Below, one piece after another: positions 52,645-61,596 of a stretch of DNA of 64,000 bases; within the stretch, counting starts at the first letter, position 1; each line of letters opens with the position of its first letter. The position numbers and the translations under genes are program-made. The stretch comes from GCA-002712045 sp028112705. Its GTDB lineage: Bacteria; Pseudomonadota; Alphaproteobacteria; Rhodobacterales; Rhodobacteraceae. The notes beneath the pieces were generated by a model, which was not told the origin of the DNA, ran no database searches, and saw only the letters and a program-made list of their open reading frames with translations. The stretch lies in contig JAOGYN010000008.1 of NCBI GenBank assembly GCA_028112705.1, positions 1-64,000 on the forward strand, given 5' to 3'.

Positions 52645-53883
52645 TTGAATAAAATTAAAATAGATGCTGATAAAATTGATAAGCTTGCAAAACTAGCCGT
52701 GCATACGGGTTTAGGTCTTCAACCAGGTCAGGATTTACTTTTAACTGCCCCTATTGAGGCACTGCCTTTAGTGCGTAGAGTAGCCGTCCATGCTTATGCA
52801 GCTGGTGCTGGTTTAGTAACACCATTGTTTTCTGACAATGAAGTAACATTAGCCCGTTACAATTATGCAAATGATGATTCTTTTGATAAGGCGGCTCATT
52901 GGCTTTACAAAGGAATGGGGGAAGCTTTTGATAATAATACCGCCCGAATGGCGATCGTTGGAGATGATCCAATGCTCCTAGCAAATCAAAATGCTAATAA
53001 AATTGGACGGGCTAACAAAGCTAATTCTATCGCTTACAAGCCAGCGCGAGAGCGAATTACGCAATTTGATGTCAATTGGAATCTAATTGCTTGGCCTGGG
53101 TTGGCTTGGGCGAAACTTATGTTCCCTGATTTATCAGAAAATGAAGCTCAATTAAAACTGGCAGATGCAATTTTTAAGGCATCGCGGGTAATTTCAACAA
53201 ATCCTGTTGCTGAATGGAAACTTCATAATGAAGAGCTTCGGAAGAAGTGTAATTGGTTGAATGGTAAGAAATTTTCTTCTCTTCATTTTGTGGGTCCTGA
53301 CACTGACTTAACTGTTGGGCTTGCAGATGAGCATGAATGGATGGGTGGGGCGACTATAGCCCAAAATGGCATTACTTGTAATCCCAACATTCCTTCCGAA
53401 GAGGTTTTTACAACACCGCATGCATTTAAAGTTGAAGGTTGGGTCAGTTCTACAAAGCCACTTTCTCATCAAGGCACTTTGATTGATAAAATTCAGGTGA
53501 GATTTGAAAATGGTAAGATTGTCGATGCTAAAGCAAAAAAGGGACAAGAAGTGCTACTTAAAATATTAGATTCTGATGATGGTGCCCGTCGTCTTGGGGA
53601 AGTTGCATTAGTTCCACATAGTTCACCAATTTCACAATCAGGACTATTATTTTATAATACTTTGTTTGATGAGAATGCTGCATGTCATATAGCTTTAGGA
53701 CAATGTTATTCAAAGTGTTTTAAGGGAGATGAAAATCTTTCTAAAGATGAAATTTCAAAACTTGGCGGTAATTCTAGCATGATCCATATAGATTGGATGA
53801 TCGGATCAAAAAATATCGATATAGATGGTATTCAATTTGATGGAAGCCGTGTGGCTGTTTTCCGCAAAGGTGAATGGGCCTAG
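52645..53883 (+). CDS. Aminopeptidase, M29 (thermophilic metalloprotease) family
   Basis: Cytoplasmic metallo-aminopeptidase of the AmpS/AmpT family, about 412 residues. Family features: GLGLQPGQDLLLTAPIEALPLVRRVA at the N-terminus, NWNLIAWPGLAWAKLMFPDL, GEVALVPHSSPI, and LFDENAACHIALG near residue 345, which carries metal-ligand Glu and His. TTG at 52645 with GGAGA about eight bases upstream is chosen over a GTG at 52615. It is divergent from the monooxygenase and stands alone. Confidence 0.88.
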   Translation: MNKIKIDADKIDKLAKLAVHTGLGLQPGQDLLLTAPIEALPLVRRVAVHAYAAGAGLVTPLFSDNEVTLARYNYANDDSFDKAAHWLYKGMGEAFDNNTARMAIVGDDPMLLANQNANKIGRANKANSIAYKPARERITQFDVNWNLIAWPGLAWAKLMFPDLSENEAQLKLADAIFKASRVISTNPVAEWKLHNEELRKKCNWLNGKKFSSLHFVGPDTDLTVGLADEHEWMGGATIAQNGITCNPNIPSEEVFTTPHAFKVEGWVSSTKPLSHQGTLIDKIQVRFENGKIVDAKAKKGQEVLLKILDSDDGARRLGEVALVPHSSPISQSGLLFYNTLFDENAACHIALGQCYSKCFKGDENLSKDEISKLGGNSSMIHIDWMIGSKNIDIDGIQFDGSRVAVFRKGEWA

Positions 53884-53932
53884 GTGACTTATATGATTAA
53901 TTTTTAATAGAATTTATTAATTCTACTTTTGA

Positions 53933-54017
53933 TGGTGCGGGCGGGGGGACTTGAACCCCCACGGCACAAGGCCCACAGATTTTAAGTCTGTTATGTCTAC
54001 CATTCCATCACGCCCGC
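53933..54017 (-). tRNA. tRNA-Leu (anticodon TAA)
   Basis: Minus-strand cloverleaf with acceptor GCGGGCG pairing CGCCCGC, anticodon stem ACAGA/TCTGT around loop CTTAAAA (anticodon TAA, Leu), a long variable arm as in class II tRNAs, a T arm GGGGGTTCAAGTCCCCC, and an encoded CCA at 53935-53933. Total 85 bases including CCA. Confidence 0.97.
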
Positions 54018-54105
54018 GATGACTAGATAATTATATGGTATTTCATAGCGATTTGTTTAACATAAGCAATGCCTTTAAGTACAAAAATTTATTATAATTT
54101 TAGTT

Positions 54106-55824
54106 TTAAATTTGAATACCTGAAAACTTTTCCTGCATATTATCACGTTCATCATCTGTGATTTTTTTGAATAAAACTTCTGGCACCTTAAAGCTGTGAC
54201 TAGAGGGTAATATTTGCAATGCATCATTCACACTTTCTGGCCAATCCCAGTTCTTACAATTGAGCGCAGCCATGATTTCTTTTGAGGCATTTGGTATAAA
54301 TGGTTCTGATAAAATAGCGTAAAGTCTTATTAAGTTTATTGATAGTTTAATGATCATTGCTGAAGTTTTGGGGTCACTTTTGAAAATGGACCAAGGCTCT
54401 GTTCTTTGGAGATATTCATTACCAGCGACCCAGATTTTACGTAATTCATTAGATGCTTTTCTAATCTCTAACGCATCTAAATGGGTTTGATAAGTATTCA
54501 ATCGTTTTTGAAGGTCATCTATAAACGCTATTTCGATACTCCTAAAATGGGTGCCTTCAGGAATTTCTTCCCCAAATTTTGATCGACAAAACTTTGTTAC
54601 TCTACTAACAAAATTTCCCAAAACATCTGCCAAATCTTTATTGACACTCAATTGAAAGTTCTCCCAAGTAAATTCGCTATCTGAGTTTTCTGGTATGTGA
54701 TTTAACAACCACCATCTCCAATAATCACTTGGTAAAATCTCTAAAGCTTGATCCATGAATACGCCACGTCCTTGGCTAGTTGAGAATTGACCACCATCAT
54801 AATTTAAATAATTAAACGATTTGATGTAATCTACTAATTTCCAAGGTTCACCTGATCCCATTAGTGTGCTTGGAAATGATAAGGTATGAAAGGGTACATT
54901 GTCTTTACCCATGAATTGAACGTAATAAACATCTTCAGCACCTTTATCTGTGCGCCACCATCTCTCCCAGGCTTCATCATCAAGGTTTTGACTATTTGTA
55001 AATTCAGCTGTTGCAGCAATATATTCAATCGGAGCATCAAACCAAACATAAAAGACTTTATCTTCCATTCCAGGCCAGTCTTCTGTGCCATTTTTTACAG
55101 GCACGCCCCAGTCCAAATCCCGCGTAATACCTCGATCTTGTAACCCATCGCCATCATGAAGCCATTTCTGTGCGATTGAAGTTGTTAGTATGGGCCAGTC
55201 TTTTTTGCTTTTTATCCATTTATCCAGTCTATCTCTTAATTTTGATTGTTTGAGATATAAATGCCTTGTTTTTCTAATTTCTAAATCTTTTGATCCAGAA
55301 ATTGCTGAACGTGGCTCAAGAAGATCTATTGGATTTAACTGTTTTGTGCAATTCTCACATTGATCGCCACGGGCATTTTCATATTTACACTCTGGGCAAA
55401 TTCCTTCGATGTATCTATCTGGTAAAAACCTTTTGTCAGTCTTTGAATAGATCTGACTTTCATCTACTTCTTCGATTAAGCCATTCTTCTTTAATTGTCC
55501 TGCAAAGTGTTGAGTTAGTTTTCTATTTTCTTCAGAAGAAGATCTGCCAAAATGATCAAATGAAAGGTTGAAACCTTCACTTAACTCTTTTTGCATTTTA
55601 TGCATTTCTGCACAAAACTCTTCAATAGGTTTTTTAGCTTTAGCCGCCGCTAATTCTGCAGGAGTACCGTGCTCGTCAGTTGCACAAATGAACATTACTT
55701 CGTTTCCACGTAATCTATTGTATCGGGCGTATAGATCAGCAGGCAACTGGCTACCAATTAAGTTACCAAGATGCTTAACTCCGTTTATGTACGGAATTGC
55801 TGAAGTTATTAGAATTCGTGCCAT
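54106..55824 (-). CDS. metG: Methionyl-tRNA synthetase
   Basis: Charges tRNA-Met. HIGH-type motif HLGN at residues 18-21, two-knuckle zinc site (CPECKYENARGDQCENC) and a KMSKS-equivalent FSTSQ near residues 347-351. The N-terminus (ARILITSAIPYINGVKHLGN) matches the roseobacter form, and no C-terminal tRNA-binding extension is present. 572 residues. It is downstream of the MFS gene and upstream of tRNA-Leu, on the same strand as both. Confidence 0.96.
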   Translation of the reverse strand: MARILITSAIPYINGVKHLGNLIGSQLPADLYARYNRLRGNEVMFICATDEHGTPAELAAAKAKKPIEEFCAEMHKMQKELSEGFNLSFDHFGRSSSEENRKLTQHFAGQLKKNGLIEEVDESQIYSKTDKRFLPDRYIEGICPECKYENARGDQCENCTKQLNPIDLLEPRSAISGSKDLEIRKTRHLYLKQSKLRDRLDKWIKSKKDWPILTTSIAQKWLHDGDGLQDRGITRDLDWGVPVKNGTEDWPGMEDKVFYVWFDAPIEYIAATAEFTNSQNLDDEAWERWWRTDKGAEDVYYVQFMGKDNVPFHTLSFPSTLMGSGEPWKLVDYIKSFNYLNYDGGQFSTSQGRGVFMDQALEILPSDYWRWWLLNHIPENSDSEFTWENFQLSVNKDLADVLGNFVSRVTKFCRSKFGEEIPEGTHFRSIEIAFIDDLQKRLNTYQTHLDALEIRKASNELRKIWVAGNEYLQRTEPWSIFKSDPKTSAMIIKLSINLIRLYAILSEPFIPNASKEIMAALNCKNWDWPESVNDALQILPSSHSFKVPEVLFKKITDDERDNMQEKFSGIQI

Positions 55825-55906
55825 TGGGCCTCTGGAATGATTTTGTTAAGTCTCAATTAACGAACAGATTTAAAAAGATCCATCTTTTTCATTAATATTT
55901 ATTAAT

Positions 55907-57118
55907 TCATCTTCTTCGAATTAATTTTGCAATACCAAAGCTTGTTCTAGGAGTGTATCTATAACTTGTTTTAATTTCAGCAGATGGTCTTACATTCATC
56001 CTCGCTATGCTTACTATTACCAATATGACATGAGCTAATCCAATAAATACAAACAGGGCATTTGGTCCATATATTTCCACTAACTTGGCTGACAAAATTG
56101 GACTTCCTATTGCTCCTAACGCAAAGAAAAAAATCAATGCTGCACTTAACTCTACCATTTGCGCAGGTTTTGCAAAATCATTTGCATGAGCTGAAGCAAC
56201 TGAATAAATTGGAAAGGTTATAAACCCAAAAATAAATGCTGCAAAAAAGATGGCTATTGTACCCTGACTACTAACTATTATGGTTAGAGATGAAGAGAAA
56301 ATTGCAGCCAAAGATAATATTATTAAGACCCACCTTCTATCAAATTTGTCTGCAATCCATCCAATTGGATATTGTGCTATAGCACCCCCAAAAATAAATG
56401 CTGCTAAAAACAATGCTATTTGATTTACTTCTAATCCGACTTGTAACCCATAAATTGGTCCAATCATTCTGAAAGATGCGCCAGTTAGCCCAGCGACAAT
56501 TGCAGCAAAAATGGCTAATGGTGATAATTTGTATGCAGCAATTGGTCTCAATTTTGGTGTGATTGGAAGTTCTGGTTGCTTTGCTCTTGTTAGAGTAAGG
56601 GGAAGTAACGCCGCAGTGCATATTAAAGCCAAAATATTATATGATAAATAATATGCGGGTTCTAATATGCTTATTAAAAGTTGGCCAGAAAGTGATGCAC
56701 CCATGTCAACTAATCTATAGGCTCCAAGGGACCGACCTCTATTTTTATTTTTAAGCTTAGCCTGGAGCCATGCTTCAATAATTGAATAGCAGCCAGCTAC
56801 TGATAGGCCAGAAAATATTCTTAAAATTATCCAAACCCATGGTTGGTTTGATAAGGTATGTCCTAAAATTCCAATTAACCCAAATGCGACAAACGTGGCA
56901 AACCCACGACTGTGCCCAATGGCACCCATCAGCCTAGGTGCCCACCAACATCCTATAAAAAATCCTAAAAAATGTGCCGAGCCTAATAATCCAATTTCTG
57001 AAGAGCTAAAGCCCATCAGAACTCCTGATAAGGCGTCCAGAGGTCCTAAACCTCCAGTACTTAACTGCAAAAATATAACTGACAGCAAAAGGGCCGTAAA
57101 TGAGACAATCACACGCAT
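55907..57118 (-). CDS. Major facilitator superfamily transporter
   Basis: 403 residues with twelve hydrophobic segments. GFFIGCWWAPRLMGAIGHSR after the second helix and GWIADKFDRR after helix 8 are MFS loop motifs. The pattern is similar to YcaD-like sugar/drug transporters, but no substrate can be given. It lies between nusB and metG on the same strand. Confidence 0.8.
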   Translation of the reverse strand: MRVIVSFTALLLSVIFLQLSTGGLGPLDALSGVLMGFSSSEIGLLGSAHFLGFFIGCWWAPRLMGAIGHSRGFATFVAFGLIGILGHTLSNQPWVWIILRIFSGLSVAGCYSIIEAWLQAKLKNKNRGRSLGAYRLVDMGASLSGQLLISILEPAYYLSYNILALICTAALLPLTLTRAKQPELPITPKLRPIAAYKLSPLAIFAAIVAGLTGASFRMIGPIYGLQVGLEVNQIALFLAAFIFGGAIAQYPIGWIADKFDRRWVLIILSLAAIFSSSLTIIVSSQGTIAIFFAAFIFGFITFPIYSVASAHANDFAKPAQMVELSAALIFFFALGAIGSPILSAKLVEIYGPNALFVFIGLAHVILVIVSIARMNVRPSAEIKTSYRYTPRTSFGIAKLIRRR

Positions 57119-57217
57119 AGAACAAACTTTTTTTTTTAGTATTGATTATTTGAAAATACTAAATTGTAGTTTTTCGACAAAATTAGGACGTTTTTATGTG
57201 TTTTCTGATTAATATAA

Positions 57218-57682
57218 TTAAGAACTTTCTTTTAGCATATCTTTTGATATCTGATCTAATACAGCATTTACGAATTTTGCTTCTTTTCCTTCTGGAAAAA
57301 ATGCTTTTGCAATATCAACAAATTCATTAATTATCACAGCCACTGGTGTTTTTCCCAAAAATAGCTCTGCTGTTCCACTTCGAAACAATGCTCTAATGGT
57401 AGGATCAATTCTGTCAATCGGCCAGTTTTTTGCTAATGCTTTATCAGTCATCTGGTCTATTTGAGATTGGTTTTTTACTGCGGAATCAACTATATCTTTA
57501 AAAAATTTTATATCTGCTTCATTATATAAAATTCCATCAAATTCCGCACCAATTCGAAAGTTTTGAAATTCAGCTTTTATTTCTTCCAAATCCTGATCTA
57601 TCGCTTCCATTTGAAACAGGGCTTGAACTGCATAAAGTCTGGATGCGGATTTCATTTTTAGGGAAGAATTGCCCATTTTCAA
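57218..57682 (-). CDS. nusB: Transcription antitermination factor NusB
   Basis: 154-residue all-helical RNA-binding factor used in rRNA antitermination. Family features: SASRLYAVQALFQMEA near the N-terminus and the C-terminal VIINEFVDIAKAFFPEGKEAKFVNAVLD. It follows ribE by 74 bases; in many relatives ribBA and ribH sit between them and are missing here. Start at 57682 or ATG at 57676 (two codons on) are equally possible. Confidence 0.93.
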   Translation of the reverse strand: MKMGNSSLKMKSASRLYAVQALFQMEAIDQDLEEIKAEFQNFRIGAEFDGILYNEADIKFFKDIVDSAVKNQSQIDQMTDKALAKNWPIDRIDPTIRALFRSGTAELFLGKTPVAVIINEFVDIAKAFFPEGKEAKFVNAVLDQISKDMLKESS

Positions 57683-57756
57683 AGAACCTCAGATAATTTT
57701 CTTAGAACCCTATGATGGATGTTTTGGATGAATGCAAGAACTTGCTTTTTTGTGAA

Positions 57757-58368
57757 CTAATACTCAACATCTGTTAATCGTGCAACATACCTTGCCAAAG
57801 TATCAATTTCTAAATTTACTAAATCATGGACTTGCGCTTTATTCCAAGTTGTTTCTGATTTTGTATGGGAAATTAAATTAACCCCAAATATATTTTTCTC
57901 TACTTCATTAACGGTCAGGGACGTACCATTTAAAGAGACTGACCCTTTAGGTGCAATGAAACGAGAAAGGTCTTTGGGGACCTTAAAAGTTAAGCGTGTA
58001 CTATCGCCTTCAGTTTCAATACTTTTAATACCAGCAACTCCATCAACGTGTCCTGAAACAATATGTCCACCTAATTCATCACCAACTTTAAGAGAGCGTT
58101 CTAAATTTAATTTCCGACCAATTTTCCATCCATTTTTAGGTGCTGAAATTGTTGTACGTGATACGGTTTCAGCTGAAATATCTACTTCAAACCAGTTCTT
58201 TTCGTCTGTACTGCGATCTACCACAGTTAAACAAATCCCATCGCAAGCTATTGAGGCACCTAAATCAATATTTTTTGTTGAATAATTGCAGTTAATGCGT
58301 GCTCTGACATCGCCATTGTTCGTTAACTTTGAGATTTCACCAATATCAGAAATAATTCCAGTGAACAT
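57757..58368 (-). CDS. ribE: Riboflavin synthase, alpha subunit
   Basis: Dismutes two 6,7-dimethyl-8-ribityllumazines to riboflavin. 203 residues with two lumazine-binding repeats: MFTGIISDIGEI and ACDGICLTVVD in the first, HVDGVAGI and GSVSLNGTSLTVNEV in the second. It follows ribD by 99 bases; no FMN riboswitch is evident there. Confidence 0.95.
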   Translation of the reverse strand: MFTGIISDIGEISKLTNNGDVRARINCNYSTKNIDLGASIACDGICLTVVDRSTDEKNWFEVDISAETVSRTTISAPKNGWKIGRKLNLERSLKVGDELGGHIVSGHVDGVAGIKSIETEGDSTRLTFKVPKDLSRFIAPKGSVSLNGTSLTVNEVEKNIFGVNLISHTKSETTWNKAQVHDLVNLEIDTLARYVARLTDVEY

Positions 58369-58467
58369 ATTTTCCCTCGCTTTGTTTCAATGTGTCTAAA
58401 TGTGATTTACATCGCGTAAGCTGAAAGAGCAAGAATGGTCTTACTAGCATGATAGGTTTAAGTAGTC

Positions 58468-59574
58468 TTATGATTTACTCCAAATAGATACAACATCTTG
58501 TCCATATTTATAAGATTCTCTTAATTTTAAAATTGGCAGTTTTGATATGGATAAGTTATCAAAATTTCCAACTACTGATCTGCCGTTTGCACCTATTAAC
58601 AAGCCAGAAGTCATTGAAATAAATTCATCAATTAGGTCCGCTTTTAGAAGACTGGTAGCTAGTGAAGCTCCCCCTTCACAAAAGATATTATTGATGCCAA
58701 TTGTGCCTAAATGCTTCATGGCGTCTATTAAATCAATCTTACCGTCCATGTTGGTTTTGCATTTAATGATTTTACTACCCTGATTGATCCAAATGCTAAC
58801 CAGGCTTTGATCTACATTATGTCCACAACATATAATAGTTTTGAATTCATTTGCAGATTGGAAGATCTTACTGGTTAAGGGTGTTTTTAGGGTTGTATCA
58901 ATAATGATTTTCGCAGGTTGCTGTTTTGTGGTTATATGCCTCACATTCAAGGAAGGATCGTCCATTATGGCCGTACGAGATCCAATCATTACAGCGTCAC
59001 TCTGCATACGATAAAGATGGGTAAGTTTTCTTGATCTTTCGCCTGTAATCCATTTACTTTCATTATTTTTTGTTGCTATTTTCCCATCTAAAGAGGTGGC
59101 AAGTTTTAAAGTAATTTTAGGTTTTCCATTCAAAATTCGATTAAAAAAACCAAAATGCTCATAACACGCTTCATCTTTTAAGATTCCTTCGGTAATTGAA
59201 ATTCCTGCATTTTTTAATAATTTTAAACCTTGACCTGAAACTCTTGGATCAGGATCCCTGGTAGCTATAACTATCCGTGCAACGTTTGCTCTTATTAGTG
59301 AGGACGTACATGGCTTCGTTTTACCTGTATGGGCACAAGGCTCAAGGGTCACGTAAGCAGTGCTGTTAGCTGACGCTGCACCCGCACTCTTTAAGGCCTG
59401 AGTTTCTGCATGTGGCCTTCCTGTTGGTGCTGTCCAGCCCCGGCCTATTAGCTTGTCGTCCTTTACAATAACGCAACCAACGTTTGGATTTGGCCAAGTC
59501 GCCCCTTTAGTTCTCTTTGCTAAAGAAAGAGCCACACTCATCCACTTTTTATCTATAGTATTTTGTGTAGTCAT
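58468..59574 (-). CDS. ribD: Bifunctional riboflavin deaminase/reductase RibD
   Basis: 368 residues. N-terminal deaminase domain with zinc ligands in HAETQAL and PCAHTGKTKPC, followed by the NADPH-dependent reductase domain (KLATSLDGKIATKNNESKWITG, EGGASLATSLL). It catalyses two successive steps of riboflavin synthesis. Its ATG overlaps the nrdR stop by one base (TAATG), so the two genes are coupled. Confidence 0.95.
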   Translation of the reverse strand: MTTQNTIDKKWMSVALSLAKRTKGATWPNPNVGCVIVKDDKLIGRGWTAPTGRPHAETQALKSAGAASANSTAYVTLEPCAHTGKTKPCTSSLIRANVARIVIATRDPDPRVSGQGLKLLKNAGISITEGILKDEACYEHFGFFNRILNGKPKITLKLATSLDGKIATKNNESKWITGERSRKLTHLYRMQSDAVMIGSRTAIMDDPSLNVRHITTKQQPAKIIIDTTLKTPLTSKIFQSANEFKTIICCGHNVDQSLVSIWINQGSKIIKCKTNMDGKIDLIDAMKHLGTIGINNIFCEGGASLATSLLKADLIDEFISMTSGLLIGANGRSVVGNFDNLSISKLPILKLRESYKYGQDVVSIWSKS

Positions 59575-60038
59575 TATTCTTCGGTTGTTGGTGGCCGTAA
59601 TTCATGGACAAAATCTTCAAAATCATCAGCTTCTTGAAAGTTTTTGTAAACACTGGCGAATCTGACATAGGCTACGGTATCAATTCGAGCTAAAGTTTCC
59701 ATTACGATTTCTCCAATTTTTTCATAAGAAATATCTGTTTCGCCCATACTTTCTAACCGTCTAACAATTCCGCTTATCATTTGATCTATTCTATCAATTT
59801 CGATTGGTCTCTTTTGTAACGCAATTCTTATTGAGCGTTCTAACTTGTCACGATCAAAGTCTTCACGTTTGCCGCTTCTTTTTATTACTACAAGATCTCT
59901 TAGCTGAACGCGTTCATATGTGGTAAATCTCCCACCACAGGCTGAACAGAAGCGTCTCCTTCGGATTGCCACATGGTCTTCAGCTGGACGACTATCCTTC
60001 ACCTGTGTATCAACATTTCCACAAAATGGGCATCTCAT
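59574..60038 (-). CDS. nrdR: Transcriptional repressor NrdR
   Basis: ATP-cone repressor of ribonucleotide reductase genes. N-terminal zinc ribbon MRCPFCGNVDTQVKDSR ... FCSACGGRFTTYERVQ and ATP-cone (VIKRSGKREDFDRDKLERSI). 154 residues, normal. First gene of nrdR-ribD-ribE-nusB. Confidence 0.96.
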   Translation of the reverse strand: MRCPFCGNVDTQVKDSRPAEDHVAIRRRRFCSACGGRFTTYERVQLRDLVVIKRSGKREDFDRDKLERSIRIALQKRPIEIDRIDQMISGIVRRLESMGETDISYEKIGEIVMETLARIDTVAYVRFASVYKNFQEADDFEDFVHELRPPTTEE

Positions 60039-60196
60039 ATTGAAGTCCTTTAATAGGTGTTAAAATCATTAGTCATACTATATGCAACCGTTATGATTTT
60101 GTGTAGAGTTTTTATTTACGGATAACACTATATGTAGTTTTATTTTATTTTAGTTTATAAACAAAAGTTTTAAAGAGCTATTTTTTAAATAAATAA

Positions 60197-61581
60197 AGCA
60201 ATCATAACAGCGTTTTGATTTTTTCTGTTTTATCTTTTTTAGCATTTTATTTTGAATTAATTGACGATGAGGTTTATTATAATCTTTGGTCATCTTCTAT
60301 ATCTTTTGGTTATTACGATCATGTCCCAATGATAGCATGGTGGATTTATGCTGGAAAATTTGTTTTTGGTGAAACGGTAATAGTTGTGAGAATTTTAACC
60401 TATGTTGCTTTTTTTCTTGTCAGTATTTTAATCGCTAGAATGGTTTTTTGATTGGTGGAAGAGATCGAATCTTGATGACAGTACTCTTATTCAATATAAT
60501 GGTGCCTGTTATGGGTTTAGGTTTTATCTCGACGCCAGACACCCCCTTAATTTTATTCTGGACCAGTACCTTCTGAGCAACATTGGAAGGTCTATTTAAT
60601 AAAACCCATGGTACTGGTTACTAGTGGGTTTTTTTTGCTGCTTTAGCTATTTTATCAAAATTTAATACATTATTTTATATCTTAGCTTTGTTTGGATGGT
60701 GCATTTTTTTTAAATAGAGGCAGGGGAAACTTAGATCGCCATTTATATGGATGGGTGTCGCGATAGGACTATTAATATTATCACCTTCAATTTACTGGAA
60801 CTATGAAAATGACTGGATTGGTTTAGAAAAGCAATTTGGACGTTTATTGAATAAAACAGTGGAATTATATTTCCTGTTTGAATTTCTTTTATCGTTTGTA
60901 ATATTTACAACGCCACTTGTGTTTGTATTTGCTGTTTTTGGGTTTTTTAAAATTACGAATTCAGGAGTTTGGTTTTATGGGTACATTTACTGATTATATT
61001 TTATTTTCTAAATCATTCACTGTCAAAACGTATTCAAGGAAACTGGATGATCATTATATTTCCTTGGATAGCAATATTAACTGTGTTGGGTTTGCAAAAT
61101 TTACACAAATTCTGGAGTAATTTAACTGTATTCTTTGGGTCATTTTTAACCATCTTTGTATTAATAATAGGAATGAATCCATACGTTGTCGTTTTTTCGG
61201 GTGACAATCCATTCAATCAAATGAGAGGTTGGGAACGGATTAAACCTGAATTTCAAACCCATCTGAAAATGGCAGAATGGGTTGCAGTTACAGATTACGC
61301 AATGATTGGGCGTGTTTCTTGGTTATTAGGTTCCAGCTCCAAAGTATGGGCTTTAAATGAACCTCACAGATATCTTTTTAGAGACAGCTTTCCATCAAGG
61401 CTTTGTAATGTTCCATGAATATTAGTTGAAAAAATTAATCTGAAAAGTGAAAAAAATGTTGTTGTTGTTGGGTAGGCAGACATTCCGGTAGTTTATATAA
61501 GTCAAGGGGTCGGAGAAACAGAATTAGTACGATATAAGTTAACGAGATTTGATAAAGTAAACGAGAGCGAGTATTGCACTT
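60197..61581 (+). pseudogene. Decayed GT39 (ArnT-like) glycosyltransferase
   Basis: Remains of a membrane-embedded GT39/PMT_2 glycosyltransferase that would move a sugar from a polyprenyl carrier to an outer envelope acceptor. Pieces in three frames line up in family order: DDEVYYNLWSSSISFGYYDHVPMIAWW (60250-60330 region), then STPDTPLILFWTS (around 60530), LSPSIYWNYENDW (around 60780), and FPWIAILTVLGLQN (around 61060) with a C-terminal tail to about 61418. Between them are at least two frameshifts and three in-frame stops. It lies in the plus orientation between nrdR and rpoD, both minus. The first 18 bases upstream hold a stop, and no good start remains. Confidence 0.82.
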
Positions 61582-61596
61582 AAATAATAGTTTTGT

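Noticed and set aside
58369..58467. FMN riboswitch upstream of ribE
   Set aside because: The 99-base gap lacks the conserved RFN-element segments.
60917..61120. A 67-residue open frame
   Set aside because: It is an out-of-frame overlap within the decayed glycosyltransferase and has no family resemblance of its own.
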